From contig CAVVGE010000001.1 of the NCBI GenBank assembly GCA_963747735.1, forward strand, positions 496,001 through 560,000: a stretch of 64,000 nt of DNA, in the 5' to 3' direction. The translations under genes were made by a program, and so were the position numbers. This stretch comes from AP-15 sp963747735 (GTDB lineage: Bacteria; Pseudomonadota; Alphaproteobacteria; ATCC43930; CGMCC-115725). Below, in pieces: positions 53,694 to 63,062 of this stretch. How positions within the stretch are numbered: position 1 is the first letter of the stretch; the number at the start of each line of letters is the position of its first letter. Under the pieces are notes generated by a model. The model saw only the letters and a program-made list of their open reading frames with translations. It was not told where the DNA came from and ran no database searches.

Positions 53694-53753
53694 GCCGTTT
53701 TTCGAGGATCGTCCCGCCGGTTTCCTAAAACGGATGCCGACCCGGTCGAGCGG

Positions 53754-54869
53754 CTAGGCAAAGCCGGTTTCGAGCGTGCGGCGGATCTGCGCGGGGTTCA
53801 TGCCGGCAAGGCCGAGGCGGGCGAGGGTGCGGCCCTCGGCGGCGTAGTCCTTGCCGGTCAGGTGACGGACGGTTTCGACGAGGCCCTCGATCGCCGGCGT
53901 CGGCACGCTCGCGGCGGCGCCGAGCGCCAGCATCGGTACGAGGCCGGTCGGCACGTCCTCGCTGATGTATTTGTGGTCGAGCGAGGCGGGTGTGCCGGTG
54001 GCCTGGTAGGGGCCGTCGCTGTCATAGGTCAGCCGCCGGCAGGTGGCATCGAGGCTCGCCTCGCGCACACCGTAGGCGCGCTCGAACCAATCGGCGAGGT
54101 CCGGCACGGTGGCGCCGAACGCCGCTGCGACCGCGACGCGCTCGGCATTGATCGCCTCGTAGAGCCGGGCGACCGCCGGCGTCACCCCTTCGGCATAGAA
54201 CCTATAGCCGCCGCCACGCTCGATCAGCGCCGCGTTGGCAACACAATTCGCGACATGCAGCATCGCGTTGGCATTGGTAAAACCGGTGAAAAAGACATTG
54301 GGCGCGGCGACCGCCTGCGGAAACAGCGCGGAAAGGCGCGGCAAGACGGCGTCGATGCGGTTCCCCGGAAACGTCGCGATCTGCAGCCAGCGCTTTTTGA
54401 CGACCGGACGGATCCGCGCGGGTGCGAGCCGCCGGCACGAATAGGGGTAGTTGTCCATCTCGGCGATGTCGGCCTGCGCCAAGCAGCCGGCCGCGTCGAG
54501 CGCTCGCCGGAAGATCATCGCACCGCCGGTATTGCCCTGGATCAGCAGGACGATCTGGCCGTCGCGCAGCAGCGGCGCCACCGATCGCGCGACACCTTCC
54601 TGCGCCACGCCGCCGGTGACGACGATGATGATGCCGGCACCGTCGATCGCGGTGGCAAGATCGGCTGTCGTGTGCTCGATCTTGGCAAACCCGCCGCCCT
54701 CGCCCTCGACATCGATGCCGCCCATCGCGCGGATATCGGCGAGCCGGGCATCGTCGATGTCGTGGAGGCGCAATTTGCAGCCGGCGACGCCGAGATGCGC
54801 GGCAAGATAAACCCCGCCAATCCCGGCCCCGACGATCGCGACCGTCGTCGCGGCATTATCATCCGTCAC
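53754..54869 (-). CDS. NAD/NADP octopine/nopaline dehydrogenase family protein
   Basis: A 371-residue protein. TVAIVGAGIGGVYLAAHLG is the Rossmann motif. The C-terminal helical domain holds ASLDHKYISEDVPTGLVP, which matches the opine dehydrogenase active-site region (usual 'HRYLTEDVPYGLVP') with its conserved His and Asp. Such enzymes join an amino acid and a 2-oxo acid by reductive amination, or run the reverse. Ketopantoate reductase-like proteins are the other possibility. Convergent with the Rieske cluster. Confidence 0.82.
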   Translation of the reverse strand: MTDDNAATTVAIVGAGIGGVYLAAHLGVAGCKLRLHDIDDARLADIRAMGGIDVEGEGGGFAKIEHTTADLATAIDGAGIIIVVTGGVAQEGVARSVAPLLRDGQIVLLIQGNTGGAMIFRRALDAAGCLAQADIAEMDNYPYSCRRLAPARIRPVVKKRWLQIATFPGNRIDAVLPRLSALFPQAVAAPNVFFTGFTNANAMLHVANCVANAALIERGGGYRFYAEGVTPAVARLYEAINAERVAVAAAFGATVPDLADWFERAYGVREASLDATCRRLTYDSDGPYQATGTPASLDHKYISEDVPTGLVPMLALGAAASVPTPAIEGLVETVRHLTGKDYAAEGRTLARLGLAGMNPAQIRRTLETGFA

Positions 54870-54904
54870 AGCCTGCTACCTGTCAGTGGTTATCGAGTGA
54901 TGCC

Positions 54905-55045
54905 GTGTCATTCCGGGATGCCCCGCGGGGGCAGGCCCGGAACCTATGAACACCGCCGCTCGCCAGCATTATCAGAGGCCGGTGTGCCTGGGTTCCGGGC
55001 TCTCGGCTGCGCCGAGCCCCGGACTGACGGACCTTCGCATCGCTT
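54905..55045. repeat. REP-like imperfect palindrome
   Basis: GTCATTCCGGGATGCC...GGCCCGGAACCT at one end is mirrored by GGGTTCCGGGCTC...CCCCGGACTGAC at the other. The arms are imperfect and surround about 50 bases. The element lies between the opine dehydrogenase-like gene and the enoyl-reductase remnant and resembles dispersed alphaproteobacterial repeats. Confidence 0.5.
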
Positions 55046-55052
55046 CGCAGGA

Positions 55053-56040
55053 TTAGAGCGGGCCGTTCGGCAGGACCAGCACCTTGCCGTTGCGGCCGCC
55101 GCGCTGGGCGTGGGCGAGTGCTGCTTTGATCTCGTCGATCGGGTAGGTGGCCTCGACCGGCGCGTTCAGGACGCCGTCGCGCAATTTGGCGCCGAGATCG
55201 GCATAGAGCGCGCGCACCTCGGCCCGCGAGCGCTTGGCGAGCCCATCACCGAGCATAAAGCCCTTGAGGACGACGCCGCGGCCGACGACGGCTCGGCTGA
55301 TCACGAGATCGGCGCCGCTCATCGAGCCGTAGCTGACCATGACCCCGCCCTCGGCGACGCAATCGGCGACGCGCTTCGTCGCTTCGCCCGAGATGGCGTC
55401 GATGCCGAGCCGGATCGGCGCGCCGCCCGTCGCCGCATTCGCGCGCTGCGCCAAGATCGGGCCCGTCCTTCAAGACGACATCGGCGCCGAGCGCGGTCAA
55501 ATCGCCGGCGACATCGTCGCGGCGCACGACGTTGAGGGTACGTATGCCTTTCGCCTTGGCGAGCACGATCAGGTGCCGGCCGACCGCCGAATTGGCGACG
55601 TTCTGGATGACCCAATCGCCGGGCTTTAGCGCGACATGGTCTTCGAGCAGCAGCAACGCCGTCGCCGGGTTGATGCGCAGCATCGCCGCCTGCTCGAGAT
55701 CGAGGCCGGCCGGGAGCGGGATCGCGTCCGCGGCCGGAATGCGGCGGCGCTGCACCCAGTTCTCGCGCTGCATGTGGATCACGAGATCGCCCGGCCGGAT
55801 GTCGGCGACCCCGGCGCCGACCGCGCTCACCCGGCCGACGCATTCGGCACCCGGTGTCGCCGGCAGGGGCGGGCGCAAGCGGTAATTGCCGCGGCAGAAC
55901 GAAACATCGGCCGGGTTGATCGGAAAGGCGAGCACGTCGAACACGATCTCGCCGGCTCCCGGCGCGCCGACATCCGGCGCTTCGATGCAATGCGCCACCG
56001 CTTCCGGCGCGCCGTAATCGGTAATCTCGACCTTTTTCAT
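55053..56040 (-). pseudogene. Zinc-free MDR oxidoreductase (trans-2-enoyl-CoA reductase-like), frameshifted
   Basis: Codons from ATG 56040 read MKKVEITDYGAPEAVAHCIE and on through the medium-chain dehydrogenase fold: FPINPADVSFCRGNYRLRPP, TPGAECVGRV, and IQNVANSAVGRHLIVLAKAKG. The frame is lost at about 55450-55455, just after VVLKDGP. The remainder, starting LAQRANAATGGAPIRLGIDA, is in the next frame and ends at 55053. One extra base explains it. Full length would be about 328 residues, normal for MECR-type enoyl reductases. NSAVGR is the variant nucleotide motif of that group. Confidence 0.8.
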
Positions 56041-56083
56041 GCGAACATTTCCCTCGATTGCAGAGCCCAGCCGGCCAACCCGC

Positions 56084-56173
56084 CTATCGCGCGAGCAGCG
56101 CCCTCAGCGCCGCTTCCGGCTTTTCGGCGAGCGCCTTGCAGCGAAGCGCGTATTTTGCATAGATAGCGGCCAT
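56084..56173 (-). CDS. Possible 29-residue peptide
   Basis: GGGAGG followed by a six-base spacer precedes an ATG at 56173; the frame reads MAAIYAKYALRCKALAEKPE and ends ALRALLAR with a TAG. The ribosome site is strong and the peptide could form one amphipathic helix. It lies in the 300-base gap upstream of the enoyl-reductase gene on the same strand. No similarity is recognised; it may be chance. Confidence 0.3.
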   Translation of the reverse strand: MAAIYAKYALRCKALAEKPEAALRALLAR

Positions 56174-56336
56174 ATTCATCCTCCCTGCAAACGCGGGCTG
56201 AGCGCGTGAAATTCGGCCGGATCGGCAACTGTCGAGACCGCGCTTCCCGGCATCTTTCCCCGTCGAGCCGATCGCCGGGCGGCCCGAAAGCTTCGGCGCC
56301 CGAGCACAATTTGGGCTTTTCCCGCGGCCGACCAGA

Positions 56337-56909
56337 CTAGGCGGCGTCGAGCGGCGGCAGCAGGCGGTGCGTGAGGGTGCGCGGCAGGATGCCGTGCCGG
56401 CGCGGATCTTCGAACACGACCGGGCGGCGGGCATAGACGCTAAAGCCGGCGCGCTGATAGGTGCCGAGCGCCCGCGGATGGTCGAAGGTCGAGGTGTGCA
56501 GCCAAAAGCGGACGATCGGGCGGGCGCTCCAGGCGCGGTCGATCGCAGCGTGCAGCATGAAAGGGCCGAGCCGACGGCCGATAAAATCGGGGACCAGCCC
56601 GAAATAGAGGAGCTTGGTTTCGCGCGGCGCCGCGGTGTCGAGCTCGAAAAAACCAGCCGGCACGCCGCCGACATAGAGAACAAAAATCTCGATCGCCGGC
56701 TGGCCGATCAGCTCGGCCAGGGCGGTGTCGTCGAGCAGCCGCCGCTCGAACCACAGCCACGGCTCGCCGACCGTGTTGTAGATATAGCGGTAGAACGAGA
56801 CGGTGCAGTTTTCGGCGCGCATCAGCGCGAGCTTCTCGAATGGCGCCGGCACCCGCCGCCCGGTCGGGCGCGCCAGCATTTCGAGATAGGTGATGGTGTC
56901 GTCGAGCAC
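56337..56909 (-). CDS. GNAT-family N-acetyltransferase
   Basis: A 190-residue protein with an acetyltransferase core: EIFVLYVGGVPAGFFELD, LLYFGLVPDFIGRRLGPFML (acetyl-CoA-binding loop, a variant of RxxGxG/A) and TSTFDHPRALGTYQRAGFSVY. The start is taken as GTG 56909, seven bases after the sulfurtransferase stop; longer frames overlap that gene. It is the third gene of a tight operon with alaX and sseA. The substrate is unknown. Confidence 0.82.
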   Translation of the reverse strand: MLDDTITYLEMLARPTGRRVPAPFEKLALMRAENCTVSFYRYIYNTVGEPWLWFERRLLDDTALAELIGQPAIEIFVLYVGGVPAGFFELDTAAPRETKLLYFGLVPDFIGRRLGPFMLHAAIDRAWSARPIVRFWLHTSTFDHPRALGTYQRAGFSVYARRPVVFEDPRRHGILPRTLTHRLLPPLDAA

Positions 56910-56914
56910 GGGCT

Positions 56915-57781
56915 TCAGCGCCGCGCCGCGCCGGTCTCGACCGGGGTGTCGCCGGGCAGCCCCCATTCCGACCACGACCCGTCATAGACCGCGGCACCCG
57001 GATGGCCGATCAAATGCAGGGCAAAACCCAGCGCGCAAGCGGTAACGCCGGACCCGCAGCTGGTCACGACCGGGCGGTCGAGATCGATCCCGGCCGCGCC
57101 GAACAATGCCGCGAGCTCCTCGGCGTTGCGCAATTCTTTGGTCGCGGGGTCGGTCAACCGGTCGTAAGGCAGATTGCGGCTGCCGGGGATATGGCCGCTG
57201 CGCAAGCCGGGCCGGGCTTCTGGCGCGGTGCCGTCGAACCGGCCGGCCGCGCGCGCGTCGATCACCTGCTCGCGCCGCGTCGCGAGATTATCGAGGAGGG
57301 CCGCTTTGTCGCGGACCAGAGACGGGTTGAACCGGGCCGTGAAATGCCGCGCCGCGGGCGCCGGGACCGCGGTGTCGAGCGGCCGCCCCTCGGCCTTCCA
57401 TTTCGGCAATCCGCCATTGAGCAGCGCCACCTTGTCATGGCCGAAAAGGCGCAGCATCCACCACGCCCGCCCGGCCGAAGAAAGGCCGGCGCTGTCGTAA
57501 ACCACGACCTTGTCGCCGTCGCCGATCCCGAGCGCGCCGACTTTTTGCGCGAACAGCGCCGGCGAGGGGATCATATGCGGCAAGCTGGTCCCCGGCGCGG
57601 CGATGTCGTCGATGTCGAAAAAGAGCGCTCCCGGAATATGGCCCGCATCGTAATCCGCGTGCGCCGTCGGGGCGACGCCGGGCAATTTGAACGAGCCGTC
57701 GACGATCCGAACATCGCGCTCGTCGAGATGGGCGGCGAGCCAGCCGGTCGTGACCAGCGCCTCGGGCCGGGCATAGGGCAT
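56915..57781 (-). CDS. sseA: 3-mercaptopyruvate sulfurtransferase
   Basis: A 288-residue tandem rhodanese. The inactive N-terminal domain ends near residue 130 and the C-terminal domain holds the active-site loop SCGSGVTAC, the CGSGVTA motif that distinguishes mercaptopyruvate sulfurtransferase from thiosulfate sulfurtransferase. GHIPGALFFDIDDIA and GHIPGSRNLPYDRL mark the two domains. It moves sulfur from 3-mercaptopyruvate to thiols or cyanide. GGAGGAAC precedes the ATG at 57781, 14 bases after the alaX stop. Confidence 0.92.
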   Translation of the reverse strand: MPYARPEALVTTGWLAAHLDERDVRIVDGSFKLPGVAPTAHADYDAGHIPGALFFDIDDIAAPGTSLPHMIPSPALFAQKVGALGIGDGDKVVVYDSAGLSSAGRAWWMLRLFGHDKVALLNGGLPKWKAEGRPLDTAVPAPAARHFTARFNPSLVRDKAALLDNLATRREQVIDARAAGRFDGTAPEARPGLRSGHIPGSRNLPYDRLTDPATKELRNAEELAALFGAAGIDLDRPVVTSCGSGVTACALGFALHLIGHPGAAVYDGSWSEWGLPGDTPVETGAARR

Positions 57782-57795
57782 CGGCCGTTCCTCCT

Positions 57796-58506
57796 TCACA
57801 CCGCAAAGGCGATGACGATACGCCTGTTTTGGCGGCCTTTGCTCTCGATTTTGCTGACCACGACCGGGCCGATCTCGGCGGTGTTTTTGACGTGCGTCCC
57901 GCCACAGGGCTGCAGATCGACGCCGGCGATCTCCATCAGCCGCACGCGGCCCGTCCCAGTCGGTGGCTTGACCGACATGGTGCGCACCAGCTCGGGCTCT
58001 GCCGCGAGCCGGGCATCGGTGATCCAGCGCGGTGTGACCGGATGCGCCGCCGCAATCAATTCGTTCAGCCGCGTGGCGATCGCTTCCTTGTCGAGGCTCG
58101 ACCCGGGCACGTCGAAGTCGAGCCGGCCGCGGCCGTCGCCGACCTGGCCGCCGGTAACCGCTCCCGGAACGACGTTGCACAACAGGTGCAGGCAGGTGTG
58201 CATGCGCATCAGCCGATGCCGTCGCTGCCAATCGATTTCGGCGGCAACCGCCGCTCCGGCCTCGGGCAGCGCCCCGCCCGGTGCGGGCACGTGGATCACC
58301 TCATCGGCGCCGTCGCCCTTGACCGTATCGACGATCGCGATCGCCGCTCCCGAATTCGGCCGGAGCACCCCGATGTCGCCCGGCTGGCCACCGCCCATCG
58401 GATAGAACACGGTGCGGTCGAGCCGGATGCCGCGCTCGTCCACCGCTACCACCTGGGCGGCGCAGGAGCGCAAATACCCGTCGTCGCGAAACAACAGCTC
58501 GGTCAT
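57796..58506 (-). CDS. Alanyl-tRNA editing protein (AlaX)
   Basis: A 236-residue free-standing editing domain of the threonyl/alanyl tRNA synthetase second additional domain family. The zinc ligands are HTCLH and CGGTH; FYPMGGGQPGDIG is the glycine-rich motif of AlaX. It hydrolyses Ser or Gly mischarged on tRNA-Ala. First of three tightly spaced genes with sseA and the GNAT gene. AAGGGA lies upstream of the ATG at 58506; longer frames are non-coding. Confidence 0.9.
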   Translation of the reverse strand: MTELLFRDDGYLRSCAAQVVAVDERGIRLDRTVFYPMGGGQPGDIGVLRPNSGAAIAIVDTVKGDGADEVIHVPAPGGALPEAGAAVAAEIDWQRRHRLMRMHTCLHLLCNVVPGAVTGGQVGDGRGRLDFDVPGSSLDKEAIATRLNELIAAAHPVTPRWITDARLAAEPELVRTMSVKPPTGTGRVRLMEIAGVDLQPCGGTHVKNTAEIGPVVVSKIESKGRQNRRIVIAFAV

Positions 58507-58894
58507 CGAAATCCCTTCGTTGCCCATCAAATCGGGTGAAATCGGCCTAGCCCGGCGCGTGCTTCTCCACCAGCTCGTCGGCGTGGCGGTGGCCGAGCCG
58601 CCACGCGCCATCACGAGCCCCAAGGTCCGAGTGACCGGCAATTTCATGACCGGGATCGGGCGCCCGCCGGGAGCAGACCGGCGCGCCCGCGCTCGATCGG
58701 AACGAGACCCGCGTCCGCGCTCAGGATGTCATACGAGCGGGCCCGGCGCCAGCGCCAGCGCCAGCGACGTGTTGGCCAGAATCCTGGTGTTGGCCAGCAT
58801 CCTTGGGCGGCAGGCAACGCCGCCGATTTGTGCCGGCAGCGCTCCGGCGGCGGCAGCGGGTCCCTCTCGGGAACCGCGCCGGGGCTGATCGCGG
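58507..58894. other. Intergenic region with an 18-bp tandem repeat
   Basis: No gene is seen in these 388 bases between alaX and the PEP-CTERM gene. GTGTTGGCCAGAATCCTG (58769-58786) is followed directly by GTGTTGGCCAGCATCCTT (58787-58804), 16 of 18 bases alike. Three CCAGCG triplet pairs lie just before. Stretches of antisense frame here are not coding. Confidence 0.6.
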
Positions 58895-59759
58895 CTACCG
58901 CCCGCGGCGCAGGCGGAGGGCGCCCAGTCCGGCGAGCGCCAAGCCGAGCAGCGCCAGGCTCGCCGGCTCCGGCACCGTGCCGGTCAGCGAGAAGGCGGCG
59001 TTGAAGGTCGGGGCGGGGTCTGCCGCCGACAATGTCGGTGCCGACCCGCGACCAGTCGGGGGCCAGATTCTCGTTGCGGATCCACGATTGCAGATCGGTG
59101 AAGCCCGGCGGGAACGGGGTGCCGGGGGCGACGATCGGCTTTGGCGCCGACAGCCACATGAACTCGCCGTCCGGGTCGGCGACCTCGACCTGCGGCACAA
59201 AGAAATAATGGTCGGCGGGGAGCGAAAACGGGGTCGTGAAGCTGACATCGAACGCAACCTCCTGCCCGGTGACCGGCCCCTCGCCGCCGGTCCTCTGGTT
59301 GGGCTTCAGGTTGATCCCGTTCAACACCGAATTGCCGGCGGTGAACGCCGCGGACAGGACATTGGCGGTGAAGCTGAGGTTGGCAGCGGCCGTGTCGCGG
59401 TCGGCGAACTCGACATCGGAGGGCGAGTTGGTCCGGGTGATCACGTTGGGCGTGCGACCCGTATCGGAATCCTTTGGAAACACCCGATAGATTTCAACCC
59501 GGACCTGGCCGATATCGCCGAGCGTGGCGCCGCCGGTCAACAGGCCGGTGAAGGTGGCGCTGGTGATCCGGGTGCCGCTGGTCAGGACGAAATCGTCGGC
59601 CGATTCGATCTCGATCTTGCCGGCGCTGTCGGGGCGCGAGGCGGTCGCGATCTTGCCGTCCGGGTCGCCGGTGCTGAAGAAAAACGCGCCGGCGCGGGCG
59701 GGGGTCGCGAGCGAGGCGGCGGCGAGGGCGAGGATGGCGGCAGCGCTGGCTGGTTTCAT
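58895..59759 (-). pseudogene. PEP-CTERM protein, frameshifted before the sorting signal
   Basis: ATG 59759 opens a classic Sec signal (MKPASAAAILALAAASLATP, ARA site). A beta-rich secreted domain follows (FFFSTGDPDGKIATAS onward). Near 59020-59030 the frame is lost. In the next frame the end reads FSLTGTVPEPASLALLGLAL and closes with a basic RLRRGR: the VPEP motif, one hydrophobic helix and Arg tail that exosortase recognises. With one base removed the protein has about 287 residues. The present frame loses the anchor, so the product would not be sorted. No exosortase is in the window. Confidence 0.83.
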
Positions 59760-60168
59760 CGGAGCCTCCGGCTGAAAGGCTGGCCGGCACGGACGGGCCA
59801 TGGCGGCGGGAGGGAATGGCGGCGCAAGTGCCGCTTTCCGACACCTTACGGGAAGCTTTCAGCAAAACCCGTGCCAGCGTGCCGTTACAATTGATATCAA
59901 TGCCTTGCCAACGGAACGCGTCAGGTTGCAAAGAAAGTTGTTAAGAAATCCGACAGCTTTGGGTCGGCCTCCGGGCTGAAAACCCAGCAGGAATTGCATG
60001 CTTTCAACAGGTTGAGACGGTGGCGCGAGGTGTAAAAAATTTCGACGGAGCCGCACTGCGCGCAACGAGGCTGGCCGGGTGGTCGAAACCGGTCAACAAT
60101 ACCGGCGGTCTGTCGCAACGTCGGCGCCTGCCGGGCCGGCGGCGCAACATCGATGAGGGAGAAACGTC
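59760..60168. other. Intergenic region upstream of the MFS gene with a possible zinc-ribbon frame
   Basis: Most of these 409 bases carry no clear gene. The minus-strand frame 59921-60118 starts at a TTG and reads CAQCGSVEIFYTSRH then ACNSCWVF, giving two CxxC pairs 23 residues apart, a zinc-ribbon-like pattern. It lacks a good ribosome site. The centre is AT-richer (59875-59955), where promoter sequences for the flanking genes may lie. Confidence 0.3.
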
Positions 60169-61449
60169 ATGCTCGCCTGGTTCGGCGAACTGAACGCCAA
60201 GGAACGCCGCACGATGGGCGCCTGCTTTGGCGGCTGGGCGCTCGACGCCTTCGACGTCCAGATGTACAGCTTTGTGATCCCGACCTTGATCGCGCTGTGG
60301 GGCCTGTCGCGCGGCCAGGCCGGGCTGATCGGCACCGTCACCCTCTTGATCTCGTCCCTGGGCGGGTGGTTCTCGGGCAGCCTCGCCGACCGCTTCGGCC
60401 GGGTGCGGATGCTGCAGATCACGATCCTGTGGTATTCCGTGCTGACTTTCCTGTGCGCCTTCGCCCAGAATTTCGAGCAGCTGTTCGTGCTGCGCGCGCT
60501 GCACGGGTTCGGCTTCGGCGGCGAATGGGCGGCGGGCGCGGTGCTGATGGGCGAGGTCGTCCGCGACAAATACCGCGGCCGCGCCGTCGGCATCGTGCAG
60601 ACCGGCTGGGCCATCGGCTGGGGCGCCTCGGCCTTGGTCTATACCGCGCTCTACGCCTTTCTGCCCGAGACGATCGCCTGGCGCGCGCTGTTCGCGATCG
60701 GGCTGGTGCCGGGAGCTTTCGTGTTCTGGGTCCGCCGCCACATCGACGAGCCCGAGATTTTCCGCGACCAGCAGCGCGATCGCCGCACCCTCGGCGTCGG
60801 CCATCTGTTCTCGGCCTTCCGCCGGCCGCATCTGTGGACGACGGTCAAGGTGGCGCTGATGGTGTCCGGGGCGCAGGGCGGCGGCTACGCGCTCGGGATC
60901 TGGATGCCGACCTATCTGCGCACCGTGCGCCACCTGTCGGCGACCTCAACCGGCGGGTTCCTGCTGGTGCAGATCCTCGGCGCGCTGTGCGGCTTTCTGC
61001 TCGGCTCCTATCTGAGCGATGCGATCGGCCGCAGATGGACCTTCCTCTTATCGGCGCTCGGATCGTTTGTCATGGTGCTGATCTTCATGCTGGCGCCGGT
61101 CGGCAACGAGGCGCTGCTGTTTCTCGGCATCCCGCTCAACGTCGTCCTGCTGATCAAATTCCCGCCGATGGGACCGTTCATGACCGAGCTGTTCCCGACC
61201 GCGGTGCGCGGCACGGCCCAGGGCTTCTGTTACAATGCCGGGCGGGCGATCGGGTCGTTCTTCCCGACCACGGTCGGATTTCTGAGCCAGGAGCTGCCGC
61301 TGGGGGTGTCGATCGCGATGCTCAGCGCGGTCGCCTTTGGGGTCATGATCGTGATGCTGATGCTGCTGCCGGAAACCCGCGGCCGCAGCCTCGCCAGCCT
61401 CGAGGCCGAGCCGGTCCTTTCGACCGCCGCCGCGGACAGCAGCAATTAG
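60169..61449 (+). CDS. MFS transporter (sugar/acid symporter type)
   Basis: A 426-residue twelve-helix transporter. The loop motif GxxxDRxGRR appears as GSLADRFGRVRM between helices 2 and 3 and again as SDAIGRRWTFLL. GFGFGGEWAAGAVLMGEV matches the metabolite:H+ symporter and sialate/aromatic acid transporter groups. GAGGGAG precedes the ATG. It lies upstream of asnS but is not functionally linked to it. The substrate is probably an organic acid. Confidence 0.88.
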   Translation: MLAWFGELNAKERRTMGACFGGWALDAFDVQMYSFVIPTLIALWGLSRGQAGLIGTVTLLISSLGGWFSGSLADRFGRVRMLQITILWYSVLTFLCAFAQNFEQLFVLRALHGFGFGGEWAAGAVLMGEVVRDKYRGRAVGIVQTGWAIGWGASALVYTALYAFLPETIAWRALFAIGLVPGAFVFWVRRHIDEPEIFRDQQRDRRTLGVGHLFSAFRRPHLWTTVKVALMVSGAQGGGYALGIWMPTYLRTVRHLSATSTGGFLLVQILGALCGFLLGSYLSDAIGRRWTFLLSALGSFVMVLIFMLAPVGNEALLFLGIPLNVVLLIKFPPMGPFMTELFPTAVRGTAQGFCYNAGRAIGSFFPTTVGFLSQELPLGVSIAMLSAVAFGVMIVMLMLLPETRGRSLASLEAEPVLSTAAADSSN

Positions 61450-61522
61450 CGCCGCCGCCGGGGCGCAGCATCGAGAACCGAGGTGACGCCGGGCGCTGGC
61501 GGTCGCGGAAACCATGCCGCAG

Positions 61523-61550
61523 CGCCAAGGCCGATCCGCCAAGGCCGATC
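61523..61550. repeat. 14-bp direct repeat, two copies
   Basis: CGCCAAGGCCGATC occurs twice in tandem (61523-61536 and 61537-61550) in the gap between the MFS and asnS genes. Confidence 0.8.
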
Positions 61551-61619
61551 CGCTGCGGCCCGCTGGACACGCCGCTCTGCCCGAGTCACCTTCGGCCCAT
61601 GGACAAGAAAGCGCGCCCC

Positions 61620-63029
61620 ATGGACAAGAAAGCGCTGAGCACGCGCGCGGTCCTGGCCGGCCAGGCGCCGCCGGATGCGCCGGTCACGGTCAAAGGCTGG
61701 GTGCGCACCCGGCGCGATTCGAAGGCGGGGATTTCGTTCGTCCACGTGTCGGACGGATCGTCGTTCCAGCCGCTGCAGGTGGTGGCGCCGATTACCCTGC
61801 CGAATTACGACGACGAGGTGTTGCGGCTTACCGCCGGCTGCGCGGTCGAGGCGACCGGCAGGATCGTGCCGTCGCCGGCAAAGGGGCAGCCCTTCGAGAT
61901 GCAGGCGAGTGCCGTTCGGGTGATCGGATGGGTCGACGACCCGGAGACCTACCCGATCCAGCCCAAGCCGCACACCCTCGAATATCTGCGCGAGGTGGCC
62001 CATCTGCGCCCGCGCACCAACGTGATCGGCGCGGCGACCCGGGTGCGGCACAGCTTGGCCCAGGCGATCCACCGGTTTTTCGACGAGAACGGCTTTTTCT
62101 GGGTCAACACGCCGATCATCACCGCTGCGGACGCCGAGGGAGCGGGCGCCTTGTTTCGGGTGTCGAGCCTGGATTTCGCCAATCTGCCGCGCACGCCAGA
62201 CGGCAAGGTCGATTTCGCGCAGGATTTCTTTGGCCGCGAGGCTTTTCTGACGGTCTCGGGGCAGCTCAATGTCGAGGCCTACTGCCTGGCGCTGACCAAG
62301 GTCTATACCTTCGGGCCGACCTTCCGCGCCGAGAATTCGAACACCAGCCGCCACCTCGCCGAGTTCTGGATGATCGAGCCGGAGATCGCCTTTGCCGATT
62401 TATCGGACAATGCGAGCCTCGCGGAAGCGCTTCTGAAATCGGCGTTCGGTGCATTGCTGAACGAGAGGGCCGAGGACCTCGCTTTTTTCGATCAGCGGAT
62501 CGAGAAGGGCCTGGTCGCGAAGCTCGAAGGCATCGTCGCCTCCGAGTTCGTGCGCATGGAGTACGGCGAAGCAATCGGCGTGCTCGAGCGGGCGAAAGGA
62601 GAAAAGTTCGAGTTTCCGGTCGAATGGGGCATCGACCTGCAGTCGGAGCACGAGCGCTATCTGACCGAAAAGCACACGAAAAAGCCCGTCGTCGTGATCA
62701 ACTACCCCGAGCGCATCAAGGCGTTCTACATGCGATTGAACGACGACGGGCGCACCGTCGCGGCGATGGACGTGCTGGCGCCGGGAATCGGCGAGATCGT
62801 CGGCGGCAGCCAGCGCGAGGAGCGGCTCGAAATGCTCGACGCGCGCATGGCCGAACGCGGCATCGATAAGGAGCACTACGCCTGGTACCGAGACCTCCGG
62901 CGCTACGGCACCGTGCCGCATGCCGGATTTGGCCTCGGCTTTGAGCGCACCCTCGCCTACGTCACCGGCCTCGCCAATGTCCGCGACGCCATCCCCTTCC
63001 CGCGCACCCCCGGCAACGCCCGGTACTGA
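61620..63029 (+). CDS. asnS: Asparaginyl-tRNA synthetase
   Basis: A 469-residue class IIb synthetase, close to the E. coli length of 466. The OB-fold anticodon-binding domain is at 15-120 (VTVKGWVRTRRDSKAG). Motif 2 is FRAENSNTSRHLAEFWMIEPE and motif 3 is GFGLGFERTLAYVTG. It charges tRNA-Asn directly. Two ATGs (61599 and 61620) open the same frame inside a duplicated 21-base block; the second is the usual N-terminus. Many alphaproteobacteria lack AsnRS and use GatCAB, so its presence is a lineage marker. Confidence 0.93.
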   Translation: MDKKALSTRAVLAGQAPPDAPVTVKGWVRTRRDSKAGISFVHVSDGSSFQPLQVVAPITLPNYDDEVLRLTAGCAVEATGRIVPSPAKGQPFEMQASAVRVIGWVDDPETYPIQPKPHTLEYLREVAHLRPRTNVIGAATRVRHSLAQAIHRFFDENGFFWVNTPIITAADAEGAGALFRVSSLDFANLPRTPDGKVDFAQDFFGREAFLTVSGQLNVEAYCLALTKVYTFGPTFRAENSNTSRHLAEFWMIEPEIAFADLSDNASLAEALLKSAFGALLNERAEDLAFFDQRIEKGLVAKLEGIVASEFVRMEYGEAIGVLERAKGEKFEFPVEWGIDLQSEHERYLTEKHTKKPVVVINYPERIKAFYMRLNDDGRTVAAMDVLAPGIGEIVGGSQREERLEMLDARMAERGIDKEHYAWYRDLRRYGTVPHAGFGLGFERTLAYVTGLANVRDAIPFPRTPGNARY

Positions 63030-63062
63030 CGATCGCAACCGCGCAAGGCCGGAGCCGGGGCC

